In this document: positions 1-13,510 of the stretch, piece after piece
Layout of the letters: every line of letters begins with the position of its first letter
Numbering within the stretch: the stretch's first letter is position 1
NCBI RefSeq assembly: GCF_042477335.2
Contig: NC_091251.1
Location: forward strand, 32,504,501-32,568,500
Direction: 5' to 3'
Length of the DNA stretch: 64,000 bases
Source: Ovis canadensis
Lineage: Eukaryota; Chordata; Mammalia; Artiodactyla; Bovidae
The notes under the pieces: model-generated
Seen by the model: the letters and a program-made list of their open reading frames with translations, nothing else
Told to the model about the DNA's origin: nothing
The model's database searches: none
Program-made: the position numbers and the translations under genes

Positions 1-579
1 AGCCCACCCAGCTACATGGGACACAGCCTGGTCTCACCTGGCCTCTTCCTCCAGCTGGCTCCCTCGGTTCTGTCCACAGAAGCCCTGGAGCAACACGGCA
101 GGAGGATGACTCCCCAGAGCCTCTGGGACAGGATGGACATTGTCGCATTTCCTTCCCTTGCCAGTTCCAAAGCCAATGGTCCTACTGCTCTGCCCTGCAG
201 GACTCTTCCAGCCTTAGCTGTTCATGTGACCTGGTCTCTGTGGATCCCCCCATCTGAACTGAGACCATGTTGGAGGTTCCAGGAGGGGACAGTAGCCCTG
301 GCCCCAGAGAAGAGGTGACTGGGAGGAAGGGGTGGGTGGGGGCCTTTGCCCAGAGAAAAGCCTGATCTCCACCCCAACAGGGGCTGTGATCTAATCACCG
401 GGGGGTGGAGGAAGCAGACACAGCATAACCAAACAATGTGCTAGGGAGCCCCAGCCCTGATCCCCAGGATAGGGGCTGGCGGAGACGCCACCGAAAGAGG
501 AACCCCACACACACCCTGGGAGCACAGGGGCCATGTAAATCCAAGATCACGCCTGGATGGGCCTCTCAGAGTCTCAGGA

Positions 580-745
580 AACAGGGCAGGAGATTCTCAT
601 CAGCTCTACTTGTCAGCGGCGCGGTCCCTGCTTTGCCGGCTCAATTTGCACTAATGGGGTCAGGATTACGGGTTCAATACCTATTTGGCCAATTAGCTCT
701 GCTCCCTTCTCAGCCTCAGACTGAGCTATGACGCTGGACCCTGAG
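580..745. promoter_or_regulatory. Candidate conserved non-coding block in HCN4 intron 1
   Basis: A non-repetitive stretch in which AT-rich homeodomain-like cores (TTTGCACTAATGG, GGATTA, CCAATTAG) sit in otherwise GC-rich sequence. No interspersed repeat is recognised here. Calling it an enhancer is inference from composition and location only. Confidence 0.25.
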
Positions 746-1059
746 AGAGGAAAGGACTTTGCTGAGGTCACCCGGCAGAACAGGATGAGGGTCAGGAAGG
801 CAAACCCAGCGTGGGAGGGTGGACAGTTACAAGCTGGGGAAGCTTGGGATGACAGGCCCAGGGTTCCGGGCTGGGCTGGCCCTGATGTTACATGAGGACA
901 GGCCACAGCTGCAGAGTCCCCCCTCCTGGACCATGTTTCTTCAAAAAGCTGCCAGTGGCATTTAGGAGCCTTGTGGGCTTGAGGGGGAGGGACTTTCCTG
1001 TCCGTGGGGAAGGGGATATCCCCCAGTCTCTTTTGACAAATCGTAGGTAGGAGAAGCCC

Positions 1060-1210
1060 ATGGCTGCCTTTGGCGTCAAGTGGCCGGGGACTCAGGTTAA
1101 TTATTGACAGGGGCTGCTCCAGCCTGTGATGGGGAACCGCAGGGTAATTACTTCTGGGCTCCAGGCCACACACTCAGTGACATTATTACAGTGGTAACAT
1201 CTGCCTTCCG
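1060..1210. promoter_or_regulatory. Candidate conserved non-coding block in HCN4 intron 1
   Basis: Unique sequence with GGTTAATTATTGACAG (HNF1-like palindrome followed by a MEIS/TGIF-type TGACAG core), GGTAATTAC and ACATTATTACAG. Known regulation of HCN4 by cardiac T-box and homeodomain factors makes an intronic element plausible, but conservation cannot be shown from one sequence. Confidence 0.28.
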
Positions 1211-1529
1211 GGTCTAGGATGGAAGAAGAAGGCAGTCTTCTCAGAGGCTGTACAGCTGGGGCTGAGGCCTGGAAGAGCTGGCCTGGGCTGCAAGGACCCA
1301 GGGTCAGAGGCCAGAGACAGACACAGACAAACTCACCTGCAAATGCACACACACATACTCAGGCAGCATCGGGGGGCAAGACCTGGGGCCATGGGGTCAG
1401 AATCCTCAAGGGCTAAGCTTCAGGAGTGCAGGTCCAAAAGGGCAGGTTTGGAATAATCTGCCCCCCTTGTCTGACAATACCAAGTCAGGCGGATCAAGCT
1501 CCCAGGCACTTGCCTCCAAGAAAAGTGTG

Positions 1530-1690
1530 CAAAATGGGTCTCTGTCTCCTTCAGATCCAGCTCAGCTCTGCTTCTTCCAGGAAGCCTTCCCTGACCATCA
1601 GTCCAAATTGGTCTATCTCTTGTCTGCTCTCCCGCAAACCCGATCAGGGGACCCTAAGAGGAGCTGAAATACTACCCTCCTATTTGCCAG
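1530..1690 (+). repeat. L2-like LINE relic
   Basis: The phrase 'caggaagccttccctgacc' and its surroundings match the usual 3' part of mammalian L2 read in this direction. The copy is heavily diverged and its borders are approximate. Confidence 0.5.
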
Positions 1691-3246
1691 ATGGGTAGAG
1701 ATCCCCATTCTCCATGATGGGTGAAAACAGTCTTGGACTGGAGCATCTGGTCTCCCAGTGGGCACAACCTGCCTTCACTCACCCCTTTCCAAGCCCAGAA
1801 GACAAGGTATTAGCCAGTCCTGTGTTATGTATTAATTTCTGAAAGCCTCGTTTGTGCAGACATAACATATCCACCCACACAGGTAAATGCTTAGACAGAC
1901 ACAAAATCATCATCAGCCAATTATCAGGCCCCCGCAGCTGCCGAGAGCAGACCTGGAGGTCCCACCGCTTGCTCGGCAATTTGTGGGAGCCCAGAGGTGG
2001 GGATGCAGTGGGAAGTAGGGAGTGCCTCTACCAAGCCAGCACATCTCTCTGCCCAGCCTGAGCACTACTCTGCAGGAGCCACTAGCTGGCTGCCTGGCTG
2101 GGAAGATAGACACAGTCCCAGACAATGAGAGACCAGAGCATGGCAGGAGTGGGCACGTGTGAGGTTTGGTGGCTCTGGCTTCGGTAGCAGTAGAACTTTG
2201 AGTATTTATAATTCGTACTTTACCTCCCTGAGCAGACCACAGGCAGCTGGCTCAGATGCTAAGAGGTGTAGGAGCTCTGGGAGCTTAAAAGAAGGGATGG
2301 TTTTGGGGGTGGGGGTGGCAGGGCAGAGGATGGAATGGGCAACCTGCCCACCCTGTCCCCAGCCCCAGTGTCTCAGGGAGGCACTGAGGTTGGCTCCAAG
2401 GCTCTGTTCAAGTACTCCAGTTCCTCACTTCAGACAAAGGTCTTATTTTGGTCCCAGGCTGAACCCTGATCCTGGTCGCACACTGAGCCTTAAACCACAG
2501 ACTGACTCCACTTCTTCACAGACCCCATGACCATATGTTTCTCTGGTGGAGAAAACACAGACACCACTGGCTACTTGTTCCCTTCCCCCTTTGAACCCCA
2601 AACACATCAGTGGCATCCAGATGTAGTTCCAAAATCCCAAAGGTCTCCATGTCAGGCTGTGCAGGGGGAGCAGATGGGCAAGTGTCCCAGTCCAGATCCC
2701 CAGAGGCAGCAGCCCCAGGGTGGGGGATTAGGATAGGCATTGCTCAGCCTCCAGATGCTACATTCTCAGGTATGGAAAGGCTCCCTTCTCACTGATGAGC
2801 TTAAATTAAGAAGGATCCTGAATGTACTCAACAGTCCAAAATTCAGGCATGAGGCTGGGGAGACAAAAAGGAGTTCCAGTGATGAGACCATTCAGAAGTC
2901 TTCCCTGGACCCCTCTCTGGCTGGGGGTGGGGTGGGCTGTGGAGCCCTAAGACCTCTGAGTCAAAACCCTTCTTGGGTTACGGTTTCATCTCTAACTTGG
3001 ACTTACTCTCTGACCTTGGGCCAGTAACTTTCCTTCTCTGATCCTCTGCTCCCTACCTATAAAATAAAGGCTTTAGGCCAAGAGCTTGCTAAGCCCCGTC
3101 CAGATCTGGTACTCTGAGGCCTGTTCAATTTCCCATGCCAGCTGAGCTCCTCCACACAGATAATGTGTGTTCAATATTATCTGCAATATGTTCATTCTTA
3201 GGAGAATGTTTTCTTGAACTGCTTTTGTAATTTGGCTTTTAAAAGC

Positions 3247-3248
<2 letters not shown>

Positions 3249-3285
<37 letters not shown>
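3249..3285. repeat. (CA)n microsatellite
   Basis: About 18 uninterrupted AC dinucleotides, directly in intron 1 of HCN4. Arrays of this length are usually polymorphic in length. Confidence 0.97.
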
Positions 3286-3287
<2 letters not shown>

Positions 3288-3324
3288 GAAAAGAAGGAAG
3301 AGAGAAAAGGGACAAGTACAAGTT

Positions 3325-3550
3325 TTGAGTCCTAGAGAACAGGTTCAAATTCTATTAAAAATTCTGGTGCTTCATAGCTGTGTGATTTCAAGCAAATCCT
3401 TTCCCCCGCCCATCAGAGCCTCAGTTCCCATATCTGTAAACTGTGGACAATAGAACCTATTTTTCGGGCCACTATGAAGAATAAGTGAAACATGAGAAAT
3501 GCAGCTCCTAGCACAGTCTGGCACATGGTTGTGGTTCATAAGTGGTGGTT
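3325..3550 (+). repeat. MIR SINE
   Basis: Sense-orientation MIR landmarks appear in order: 'tagctgtgtgat..caagcaaatcc', 'cctcagttcccatatctgtaaactg', and 'tagcacagtctggcacatgg'. It is an old mammal-wide element, diverged throughout. Confidence 0.75.
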
Positions 3551-6529
3551 ATTGGTCTGTGAGTCCACCTGGCTCCGATCTCTATGGGTTTGAGTCCAGA
3601 GTCATAAACTCAGAAGCCTACGGGGTCAGGCAGCTAAGCGTGCACAAGTGATACGGCTGGGTGCAGGCGAGAGACCACAGGACAGGAGGGGACTGTGGGT
3701 AGCTGGGGACCAAAAACCAGTTTAAGGCCTCTGCTGAGCTCCAGTTCCCTGACATGGGGTGGGAACGTGGGGCCGGCATTACCAGTTTCCGATTTTTCAA
3801 GAGAAGCTGGGAAGCCAAATTTTTGTCTGACATCCTTCCGTTTTAAACATTGTTTCAGACTTGTTATGACACACTGTGCTGGCCAAACAGAACACATCTG
3901 GGTAGTGTCTTTGGTCCACAGGATGCTGCTTAGCAACCTCTGGTGTAAGTACTGCTGTCTCACTTTGAGCAGTCTCAGTGACAGGGAGCTCACTACCTCA
4001 CTGGGCAGACTCTCGCCCCAGCTCTGGGTAACTGATGATGAGACAGAGTGTCTCTGAGTGGCTGCCTAGGCTCCAGGATCACAGATTTCCAGGGCCCTGG
4101 CAATGCTTTCTTGGTAAAGCCTGGCTGGCAGAGAACATCCTCTCTGAAGCCAAGGCAGTGCCCCTGGCCTCCCTGTGGCCCGCTCTGGCTGGGAAATGTG
4201 GATTCTTCAACATCCCCTGGGCCCAAGCAGGACCGCCTGGCCGGCCTCAGTAGCCCTCTATTAATTAGCAGCTGGCAGCAGCAGCTTCGTGAGAGCCTTG
4301 AGCCAAGAGGTATGTGTGCTGGAGCCGGCTGCCTCCTCAGTTACATGACAAGTCCCCTGGGGGACTGGGGCCAGACCTTCTGCTCCGGGTGAATTCCCCC
4401 ATGGTGGCCAGTGTTGTGACAGGCACAAGGGCCAGTCAGGCTGCGATGACACTTGTCAGCCTCGTCATCGAGATGTAGATGGATGCTTACCAGGCTGGGC
4501 AGGGGCAGTGAGAAGTGACAGGCAAGTCCAGCTCAGTGGGGCCGCTAGGCATGGTCTGGGGTGGAGGAAGGGGCATTAAGCTTGAGACCCCCACTCCGAA
4601 GGTGCCAAGACCACTGCTCTCACTGACTGTGTCTGCCCTCCTCCCAGCCAGCCACCATCAGCTACCCCTCACACCAGCTCGCCTGCCTGGCACCTCTGGA
4701 CTCCCTCACTGACAACATCTGTTCCTTCCCAGAAATCTCATTACAACACAGCAGTCACCATACTCCCTGCCCCTTCTCCAGCCGGCCATCCCTCCAGCCC
4801 TTTGAAGGGGCAAGAAGCTGTGAAAACAGTGGGATGGGATGGATTAATGAGGGCCCTCGGGCCACCTGGCCTCCTCCTGTTCATCCCAACAGCCAGCATC
4901 CGGGGCCGGCAGTGTCCAGGCAGTGATGCAGGAAGGGAGGGAGGCCGTGGATCTGACATCCCCAAGCCTGTGCCGACCTCTGTGGCTGCGGGCCACTCAA
5001 CTCAGTTCACAGAACTCACTCTGCTGGTGTCCTAGAGGCCAAGAGGAGGAGAGAGTCTCTGGTCTCAAGAAACTCAGTCAGGGAGCCCAGGTTATGCATG
5101 GAACACACGCTCTGAACCTCAGTTCTCTCAGCATGGTTCTAGGCTGGGTACCAGCAGCCTCGGTTCACCTGCGCACTTATCAGGATGCAGAAGCTCAGAC
5201 CCATCCCAGACCTAAAGAGTCAGAATTTGCATTTTAACAGACCCTTGGTGAGTAGGATGACAGGACGGCATGAGAACCACCGCACTGTAACCAACACAGA
5301 GCTCTATGCAAATGCCATGTGATGGGCAAGGAGGGGGAGATGGATGAGGGTGGCCACACTGGGCTGAGAGGGCATCCCAGAAGACCCCAGTGCCCTCAGA
5401 CTGGGAGAGGAGGGCACATGGAAGGCAGGGGGCCCAGCACTGTGTGAGACAGCCCATTTGACTGCCCCAAAGCTTGGTGCTCACAGCAGCTAAGGGAACA
5501 AATGGGGCGGGGCCGGGCAGGAGAAAGGCCCCCAGCCTCATCTTGCAGCAGCCAGACACGGAATTGAAGCCTTGCAATGGGGAGAACCCAGAGGGTCCTG
5601 GCCCCTTGGCCCCATTGGGTTTCAGTGCACCCGACATCCCGGGAGCACCTCAGCCCTGCGCTGGATGCTGGCCTTTGCAGCGCGTCCTCCACCTGCCCGA
5701 GTCTTAGCAGGTTGAGCACGTCCTCGTCACTGGAGAATCCTGCTGCCCACTGGGCCCGCTGACAGCACCGCCCAGGCAGCTCACCTTGGAATTCCCCTCT
5801 GCACCAACGCCCTTCCCCCTCCCCTAGCACCACAGCAGCCTGCAGTGTCTTTTCTGGCTTTCCACACTGATAGCAGAAGCACAGTCCTGGACAAGACCCC
5901 CCCAGGAAGGCCCCAGAAAGCCCCACGCCCGGCATCCTGCTATTGCCTGCTTTCTCCTCACCACTGACCCGAACAACCCTTCCCATGGTTGAAAGGGAGA
6001 GAGACAGGCAGGGCACTGAGGAGGCAGACAAATCACTCATCCCCCAGCAGGGCACCTTTCCTCCTAAAGCATCTCCTCGCCCGTTTTCATTTGCATCCTG
6101 CAGGCAACGGAAAGCCTCAGGTTACAGAGGGCCCCAGCGAAGGCTCTGGGAGGCCAACCCCAGCCCCTCCCAGGCCAAGACTCTCTTTGGGGCTGGTCCA
6201 GAGTAGGGTTCACAGCCTAGATGGTTTTCAACTTAGGAGGGGTCCACAGACCCCAGAAACTGAGAGTGTTCATATCAAGTGTGTCTGGATACGTGTGTCT
6301 TTCTGGATAGAGACTCTATAGTTTCCAGCAGGTTCTCAGTTCTCTGATGCAGATCCAGAACCACTGGCCTGAACCAAGGACAGAGGCCCATCTGGTCTGC
6401 TCAGAACTAAGGGAAGGGAGCAGTGAGGCCAGGGTGGCGGGGCTCACCTTCGAATTTCTGTTCTCTCACAGTTCACCTTAACTCCACTGGGTGACCACAG
6501 CTGGACAACTGGTGTCCAGTTGCTTGGCC

Positions 6530-6625
6530 ATAGGCAACAGGATTCCCATTTTTCTGGATGGAAAAACTGAGGCACAGGGACGGCTCATATACCAAGCAGG
6601 TGCCCCTAGCAGACAGGGCTAGGAA
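6530..6625 (-). repeat. Probable MIR fragment
   Basis: The antisense MIR core 'cccatttttctggatggaaaaactgaggcacaggg' resembles the 'ccccattttacagatgaggaaactgaggc' core. Only the core is recognisable. Confidence 0.45.
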
Positions 6626-9069
6626 TTGACATGAGGTGGGCAGCGGCAGTGCCTGGGCCATGGAGCAGCACAGAAAGTCAGTTTTAGGCCAGCTCAGGGA
6701 CCTACCAGCCATTGGCCCAGTTTATGTGATTTTGGACCCAGCTGTTTCTGACCCCAGGGACCCTCCAGGGCCTGCTGTTTCCTTCCTTTCTTCACAGTTT
6801 CAGAAAGCTTAGGCGAGGAGATGGAATGGGCAGGGGGATGAGAAGAGCCAAGTTTCTGCCTGTCTCCACTCTCAGAGCCAAGCTGGAGTTTGGGGCATAG
6901 GAGTAGCCCTAGAACTGACGTCCTACGTAGGGACTTCCCTCCAGCCCCCAAGGCCACACGCACAGCCCCAAGACATCTGCTCAGATACCTAGAGGTCACA
7001 TACTCAGGACAACCCCCTCAGACTGACACGTGAAAGCCTAATTTCCGGGAGCAAAACCAGGTACATCTTCACTGGGGGGGCGAGCGGTCTCCCCACTCCT
7101 TTTCTCTCCTCTTGGGAAAACAAGATCACACAGATACTATTTTTTATTTGTTCCAGGTTCCTACCACCAAGCTAAGCTTCCAAGACATGGTTCATGTGGA
7201 AGGAAGGACCCACCCAGGACCCAAGGGCCCAACCAGCCTTGGGCAGGAGCCTGGGAAGCAAAGCCCCGAGGGGCTGCATGTTCTGGTCTCTTCCCTCACC
7301 AAACCCTAAATATGGGTTCAAAAGGCAAATGCGGAGTAGAAGGGGAGAGGAAGGGAGACAAGCATGGGGATAGCCAGGACACGGTGTGTGTGCATGTAGC
7401 GGGCGGTGTGGAGCAGAGGCAACCAAGAAAAGCCTGTTATCTACAGGGCCCAAGTTATGTGGGCCCTTCAGAGCGTAGCCAAGTCCAGCCCCAGGAAAAG
7501 GCATCCACCTTTTCTCCTCCAGGAAGAGGAGATGCCGGAAGCAGTCTGTGACGGCAAGCCCTGAACGCCAAACCACAAACTCAATCTATCATGGTTTGCT
7601 GGAAATTCTTTATTAAACCAATTCTGTTGGATCAATGCTTCCTGCCCGTCAAAATGATGAACAAATCCTCAACAGGCCTGAACAATGCTCGCAGAAGCTC
7701 TTGTGAAGCCTGAGCTGGATTGGCTCCACATAGAGGCCCAAGGCCAGTGACTGAAACTCAAGGCACTGAGGCTTGGGGTGCTGGGTTGACTGGGGCGGGT
7801 GGGGCAGGGTGGTGAGGCTGGGTTGAGTTGGTGGGTGTTCTCAGCCTGGAAGACTTGGCCATAATCCTTGCCTCTTTGACCTTGTGAAGATGAGACCAGC
7901 TGCTTTGTTCTAGAGGCATGATCACAACCCTTCCACACACACACACAGATAGTTTTTCTTGGATTTCTTCTCTTGCACCACACCTAGCATCAGGCTGCAC
8001 ACAGAAGGTGTATACTTGCTGCTACCATTTCCTGTTGCTTGTTGCACAAACCCAAATTCAAAGCCCAGTCTGACCCTTTTTCGGTTGCCCATTTAACAAT
8101 CCCATTGCAGCCACACCTCCCTATCCCTACCACCCTCTTCACCATGTCCCAGGTGGCCTGCGGTTAGTAGGAGATTCTGCAGCAAGAGGACTGCAGACAC
8201 ACATGCCAAGATAGGCAGAGTTCGATCAGGAAGGCAGGGGAGGTTGCATAGATGCAGTCAGCCTGGCCCCAACCCTTCAGCATCCCGGGGAAGGGGCATC
8301 TGGGAGGGTAAAAGCCAGCTCCCAGAAGGTGCTCCATTAATGCCTGTTGTCAGCAGAAGCTAGGCATTCCTGGGGTTGGTCCCTAGCAGTCTCCCATCCC
8401 AGGCAATGAGGTTGGTGGTGAGAAATCTGAACAGAGGCTTTCAGACAACAAAGACAGCAGGGAGCCAAGCAAGGGAAGGAAGGTTGATATTGACAGGGCC
8501 TACCTGCCAGCACCACCAGGGAGTTCAGAGACAGGAGGAGCCCAGGACACCCCCCCACCCCGGGAGGGGGGGAATACAGGAGACAACAGCGCCTTCCCAT
8601 GCCTCCCCTAGCTCAGGCTGGGATCCTCAGGTTCCAGTATTGACCTGAGAGGAGGTCACACTTTAAGAAACTGGTATAGGGAAGCATCCACAGTTCCTCA
8701 TGGAGGGTCTCCCATCAGCTCACACATCAGCTCATTGAGGACTGCAGCTGTTTGTTTAGTCTGTCCTCTGAATGCCCATGCCCTCTGGGAACAGGAATCT
8801 TGGATATTAGGGTTAGGTAGAGTGATCCCTCAAAATAGGAAAAGGCAGGGGCCCTCCATTCACCACCTATTTTAAGCCGTTGAGTGTTGCCTGACTGGTC
8901 ATTCCTAGCACAAGAAATCTCTCTCATTGGATGGAAAACGGCTTTGCTCTCATTACAAACCTAGCTTCCCTGGAGTTTGCAAAGAGGGCTCTGCGTTGGC
9001 AAAATGTTCATTTATATTGGCAGGCAAGCAGCGAAGGCAGGGAAGAGAGTTAAATAGGGGGCAGGGCCC

Positions 9070-9071
<2 letters not shown>

Positions 9072-9158
<87 letters not shown>

Positions 9159-9159
9159 A
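9072..9159. repeat. (GA)n microsatellite
   Basis: About 85 bp of almost pure AG dinucleotides with a few AAAG interruptions, about 1.05 kb inside intron 1 from the exon 1 donor. On the HCN4 transcript strand this is a long CU tract, and it can form triplex DNA. Confidence 0.97.
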
Positions 9160-10191
9160 TGAATTAAACCCACCTCAAAAGAGTGAATGTTTTCCAGACC
9201 CTCACTTCAATGCTGTGTATCAGGAAACCCCAGGGAGGCCCCAAGATCTTGATGAGTGTAGGGGCATCGCTGGTTCTAACTTCAGAGAAAATCATCAATC
9301 TCTCTTTTTGCACAGTACCCCCACAGGCCCAGAGTGGTATCTGCTCCTCAGCGGCATCTACTCTGGTGATGAGGAGGGGGCGGGGTTCCTCTCCCTGACT
9401 GGTAGTCACACCGTTTCATGGGTCATAGCTGACCCATGAAAGACCTAGCAGATGCTGCAGCTTGGACCACTGGGGTGAGAATGGGGCACAGGGCAACTGC
9501 TCGTCAGTCAGGACACCAGGCATCTTCACTGACCACGACAAGCAAGGTCATGCTGCCCTGCTCATCTGGATGCCAGCTGCCCAGGGTGCCTGTTCCTGGC
9601 CCACTACTTGGCATGAGGGGCTGGGCCCAGGGCTAAGGTAGGTGCAGAAGGCTTTTACCCTGGACCTGAGGCCCCAGTGACCTCAGTCTCCCTGGAGCTC
9701 CTCCCCAGTTGCAGCTTCCCAGGACACCAGAAGGCAGATAATAATGCCTGGGGTCAGCGCCCAACGAGCTGGCCCAGCTGCCAAAAGGTCAGTCTCTCTC
9801 TTCCGGGCCCTGCTCTGCAGGCTGAAAGACCTGGAGCAGACTTGGGGATGTCCACCCCGACTCTGCAGCCCAGAAGAGGGAGGCGGGATGTGGGGCTTAA
9901 GGCGGCAGAGCCTCATCGTGGCTGCGGGCAGGGCTAGGCCAGGCTCAGAACACCTTTTCAGCTTGCCTCTAATGCGGCCGAGACCCGGAGAGGATGAGGT
10001 TGGGAGGCTGGAGCACAGAGGAAAGTTCTCAGCGCGGTGCAAGAGGAGGTCTGGGGGTGTCTCGGAGCCTCGAGGTGCCCCAAGCTCCCAGCGAGAGGAA
10101 GGAAAGTTAACTCTGGCTGAGAGGCAGGGCCGAGAAGACAGGAAGCATGCCTGCGACCGCTCAGAGAACCCACAGGACCGTCACCGGGCCC

Positions 10192-11069
<878 letters not shown>

Positions 11070-11236
11070 TCAGTCCGCCCGCAGGGACGCGTCCTTCGCC
11101 GCCGGCGCCAGCCGCCTCAGGCGCCCATGCCAGGCAGGCTGTGAGCGGCGGGGAGGCTCCTAGTCCGGCTTCGGGTCCCGGGGCTCTCCGCGCTGCGCCT
11201 CCTCCTGGGTCCGGCTGGGCGCGGGGACCCCGCTCT

Positions 11237-11252
11237 CCCTCCCTCCCTCCCT
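11237..11252 (-). promoter_or_regulatory. G-quadruplex motif upstream of HCN4 ATG
   Basis: The plus strand has four consecutive CCCT units, so the HCN4 sense strand has four G3 runs separated by single-base loops. This is the tightest class of predicted G-quadruplex. It sits about 250 bp before the start codon, in the 5' UTR or core promoter. Confidence 0.7.
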
Positions 11253-13334
11253 CACTCCCGCGGTCAGGGGCGCGGCGCGCGGCCGGGCTCGAGGCGCCCC
11301 GCCCCCGCGGGGAACAATGGGCGCGGGTTGAAACGGAGCTGCAGCCGCGGCGCTCGGAAAACCGCTCCGGAGCGCAGAGCGCACGGCCAGCGCTCCTCTG
11401 GGGCGTGTGTCCCGCGGGCAGGCGGGCTGTCTGTCTGTTCCGCCGCCCGGGCTTTGTGGCCAGCTGCTCGCGAGCTCGCCTCGCTTCCTCTGGCCGAGCC
11501 CGGCCAGCACGTCCCGGGGCTCCCGCTGCAGCCGAGCGGAGCCCAGCGGCCCGCCGGGCTTACATCAGCGGCCGCCTCCCCCGGAGCGCCCTCCGGCAGC
11601 CCTCGGCTCCCGCGCCCCGGAATATTCATGAAGCCGCCGCAGCTCGCGGGTTGCCATAGGAGCGGCTCCCGCAGCCCGGCCTGCCTACCTGGGCTTCTTA
11701 AAGGGGCAGTGGCGCGCGGGCCAGGGGCAGGGAGGGGGGCGGAGGCGGGCCCGGCGCGGGGAGCAGGGTGGACCCTTGCCGGACCTTAGGGGCTGAGGTG
11801 AGAGACGACCTTAATCCTCAACCCTCGAGTGTCTTTCCTTGGCCTAAGGCTGGGAGCGCGCCCAAACCCAGGGCTCGGGCTTGGGTTGCTAATTCCCCAC
11901 CCCAAGATAGGGGGGTGGGGCGGGGTTTCCCGATCTCTCCTTCTCTGAGCTCCGGGCTCGCCTCTCCCCCGCGGTTATGCTTTTCAGCTGGGTCTCCGAC
12001 CCTCCTCCCGGGAGGCGGGCCGTCTGTTTGCGGAGTCCCGGGCCTTCCCGCAGCGCGCCTGGAGAGGGGGTTTCCGGGAAATGCACTGCGTCGGGGCTGC
12101 TCCCGGGGTTTTCCTGTGACACGGGCGGGGGCGAATCCCCCGCTGGTCTTTCCCCTGCGGAGCCTCGCGGCGACCCGGCCAGGAGGGCGTGGGGGAAACT
12201 CCAGGAGGCACAGGGCGCGCGGGTGCGACCCAAGCCCTTCGAGGTAAGACTTCGAGGAAATGCGCCTGCAGCAGTCACGGATGCGGGGTCGGATCACGCA
12301 CTCCGGGGTGCTTCCGATGCGGGTTTCCGAGACTAGCTGGCTGCAGAGGGGAGCCAGCAAGCGGGCTCTCCTGGGCGACCTGGCATTCCGGGACTTGCTG
12401 TGGACCTCCTTCTCCCTGGGCTCTCCTGCAAACTGTGGCACCCCAACGCTAGGGGAGTTCCTGCTCCACCCAGGCCCCCTACCCCTGAGCAGCTGCACAG
12501 CCCCCACTCCCTTTGAGTCCGCTCCCCACCCCCACCCCCAGGCCCGCCGGCGATCCAGCTGTGCACTCTCTCCGTGCTTATCTCTCTCCGTGCAGTCTCC
12601 GGGCTTATGGACAAATCCCACCAGCTCTGCCAGAGACACAGCGGTTCTCCTCTCCAGCACTCTAAGAGAGCCTGACACCCTGACCGCCATCCTCACAAGC
12701 CGGGCTGGCCAGACCCTCCCCCCGGGGTGGGGGGCTGCCGAGATGGCCCAGGGGTTACTTAGACCCTGTCAGGGCCAACGCGCCAGATTAGCTCAGAGAT
12801 GAGATGGGAAGGGGTTGGCAGGGGAAGGCTGGAGTTCGTGTTAATGCTGAAGTGGATTCTCAGCACTGACAGGGGGAAAACAAAAAGGTCCCCCAGCCCT
12901 GCCACCTCTCTAAAGAATAACATCAAGTTTTTCTTCAAAGAATTTTTAATTCTCATTCTCAGCCCACTTGTGACCATCTCTCACACCCCATTCAGAGCAG
13001 AAATCTTCTGCAATCTGGCAGAAGCTTTTCTGCCCTCTACCCACTGGACTACAGGACCTCCCGGGGGAGAGGGAAGGACTGGGGTGATGACATCACTGCT
13101 TGCTGGCATTTCTACTTTTGAGCGGTTCTGAGCTGACAGTTCTCTGCACAGATGCTGGGAGGCCTAATCCCTGAATGTCCTTGGGTCTCCTTGAGGAGGA
13201 GTGTTTTTATCCAGTGGTGAGCCCTGCCTGCCCTGGTGCGCCATTTAACTCACTTCTTTGGGTATCTGTGTCACCTGGGAGTTAGGCTGCCCTACCCCAG
13301 CTTTAGGAAGTCAACCCAAACCAGCTCCCCAGTG

Positions 13335-13510
13335 ATCCATGGCAGGGACATCTGCTCATCTAGGAAGCCCCTTCCAGACCACCCAAACCTTGGCCATGTC
13401 CCTGCTTTGGGGTCCCATGGCCCAGGAGCTCCCATCAGCCTGACTGTTGATTACACAATGCAGTCCGTGTCCCTTTCAGGACTGAGCTCCGTAGGGGGAG
13501 GACAGGTCAG
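13335..13510 (+). repeat. L2-like LINE relic
   Basis: 'ctaggaagccccttccagaccaccc' followed by a diverged tail ending 'gactgagctccgtaggggg' fits the 3' part of L2 in sense orientation. The match is weak and the borders are approximate. Confidence 0.4.

Noticed and set aside
5396..6055. 219-codon minus-strand frame in HCN4 intron 1
   Set aside because: No known domain, no splice pattern and a Cys/Ser/Leu-rich chance composition.
8927..9439. 170-codon frame spanning the GA repeat
   Set aside because: It owes its length to an RERERE run from the microsatellite, and the surroundings are intronic.
11141..12802. Several long open frames in the CpG island
   Set aside because: High GC content depletes stop codons. 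None shows a domain or a conserved start.
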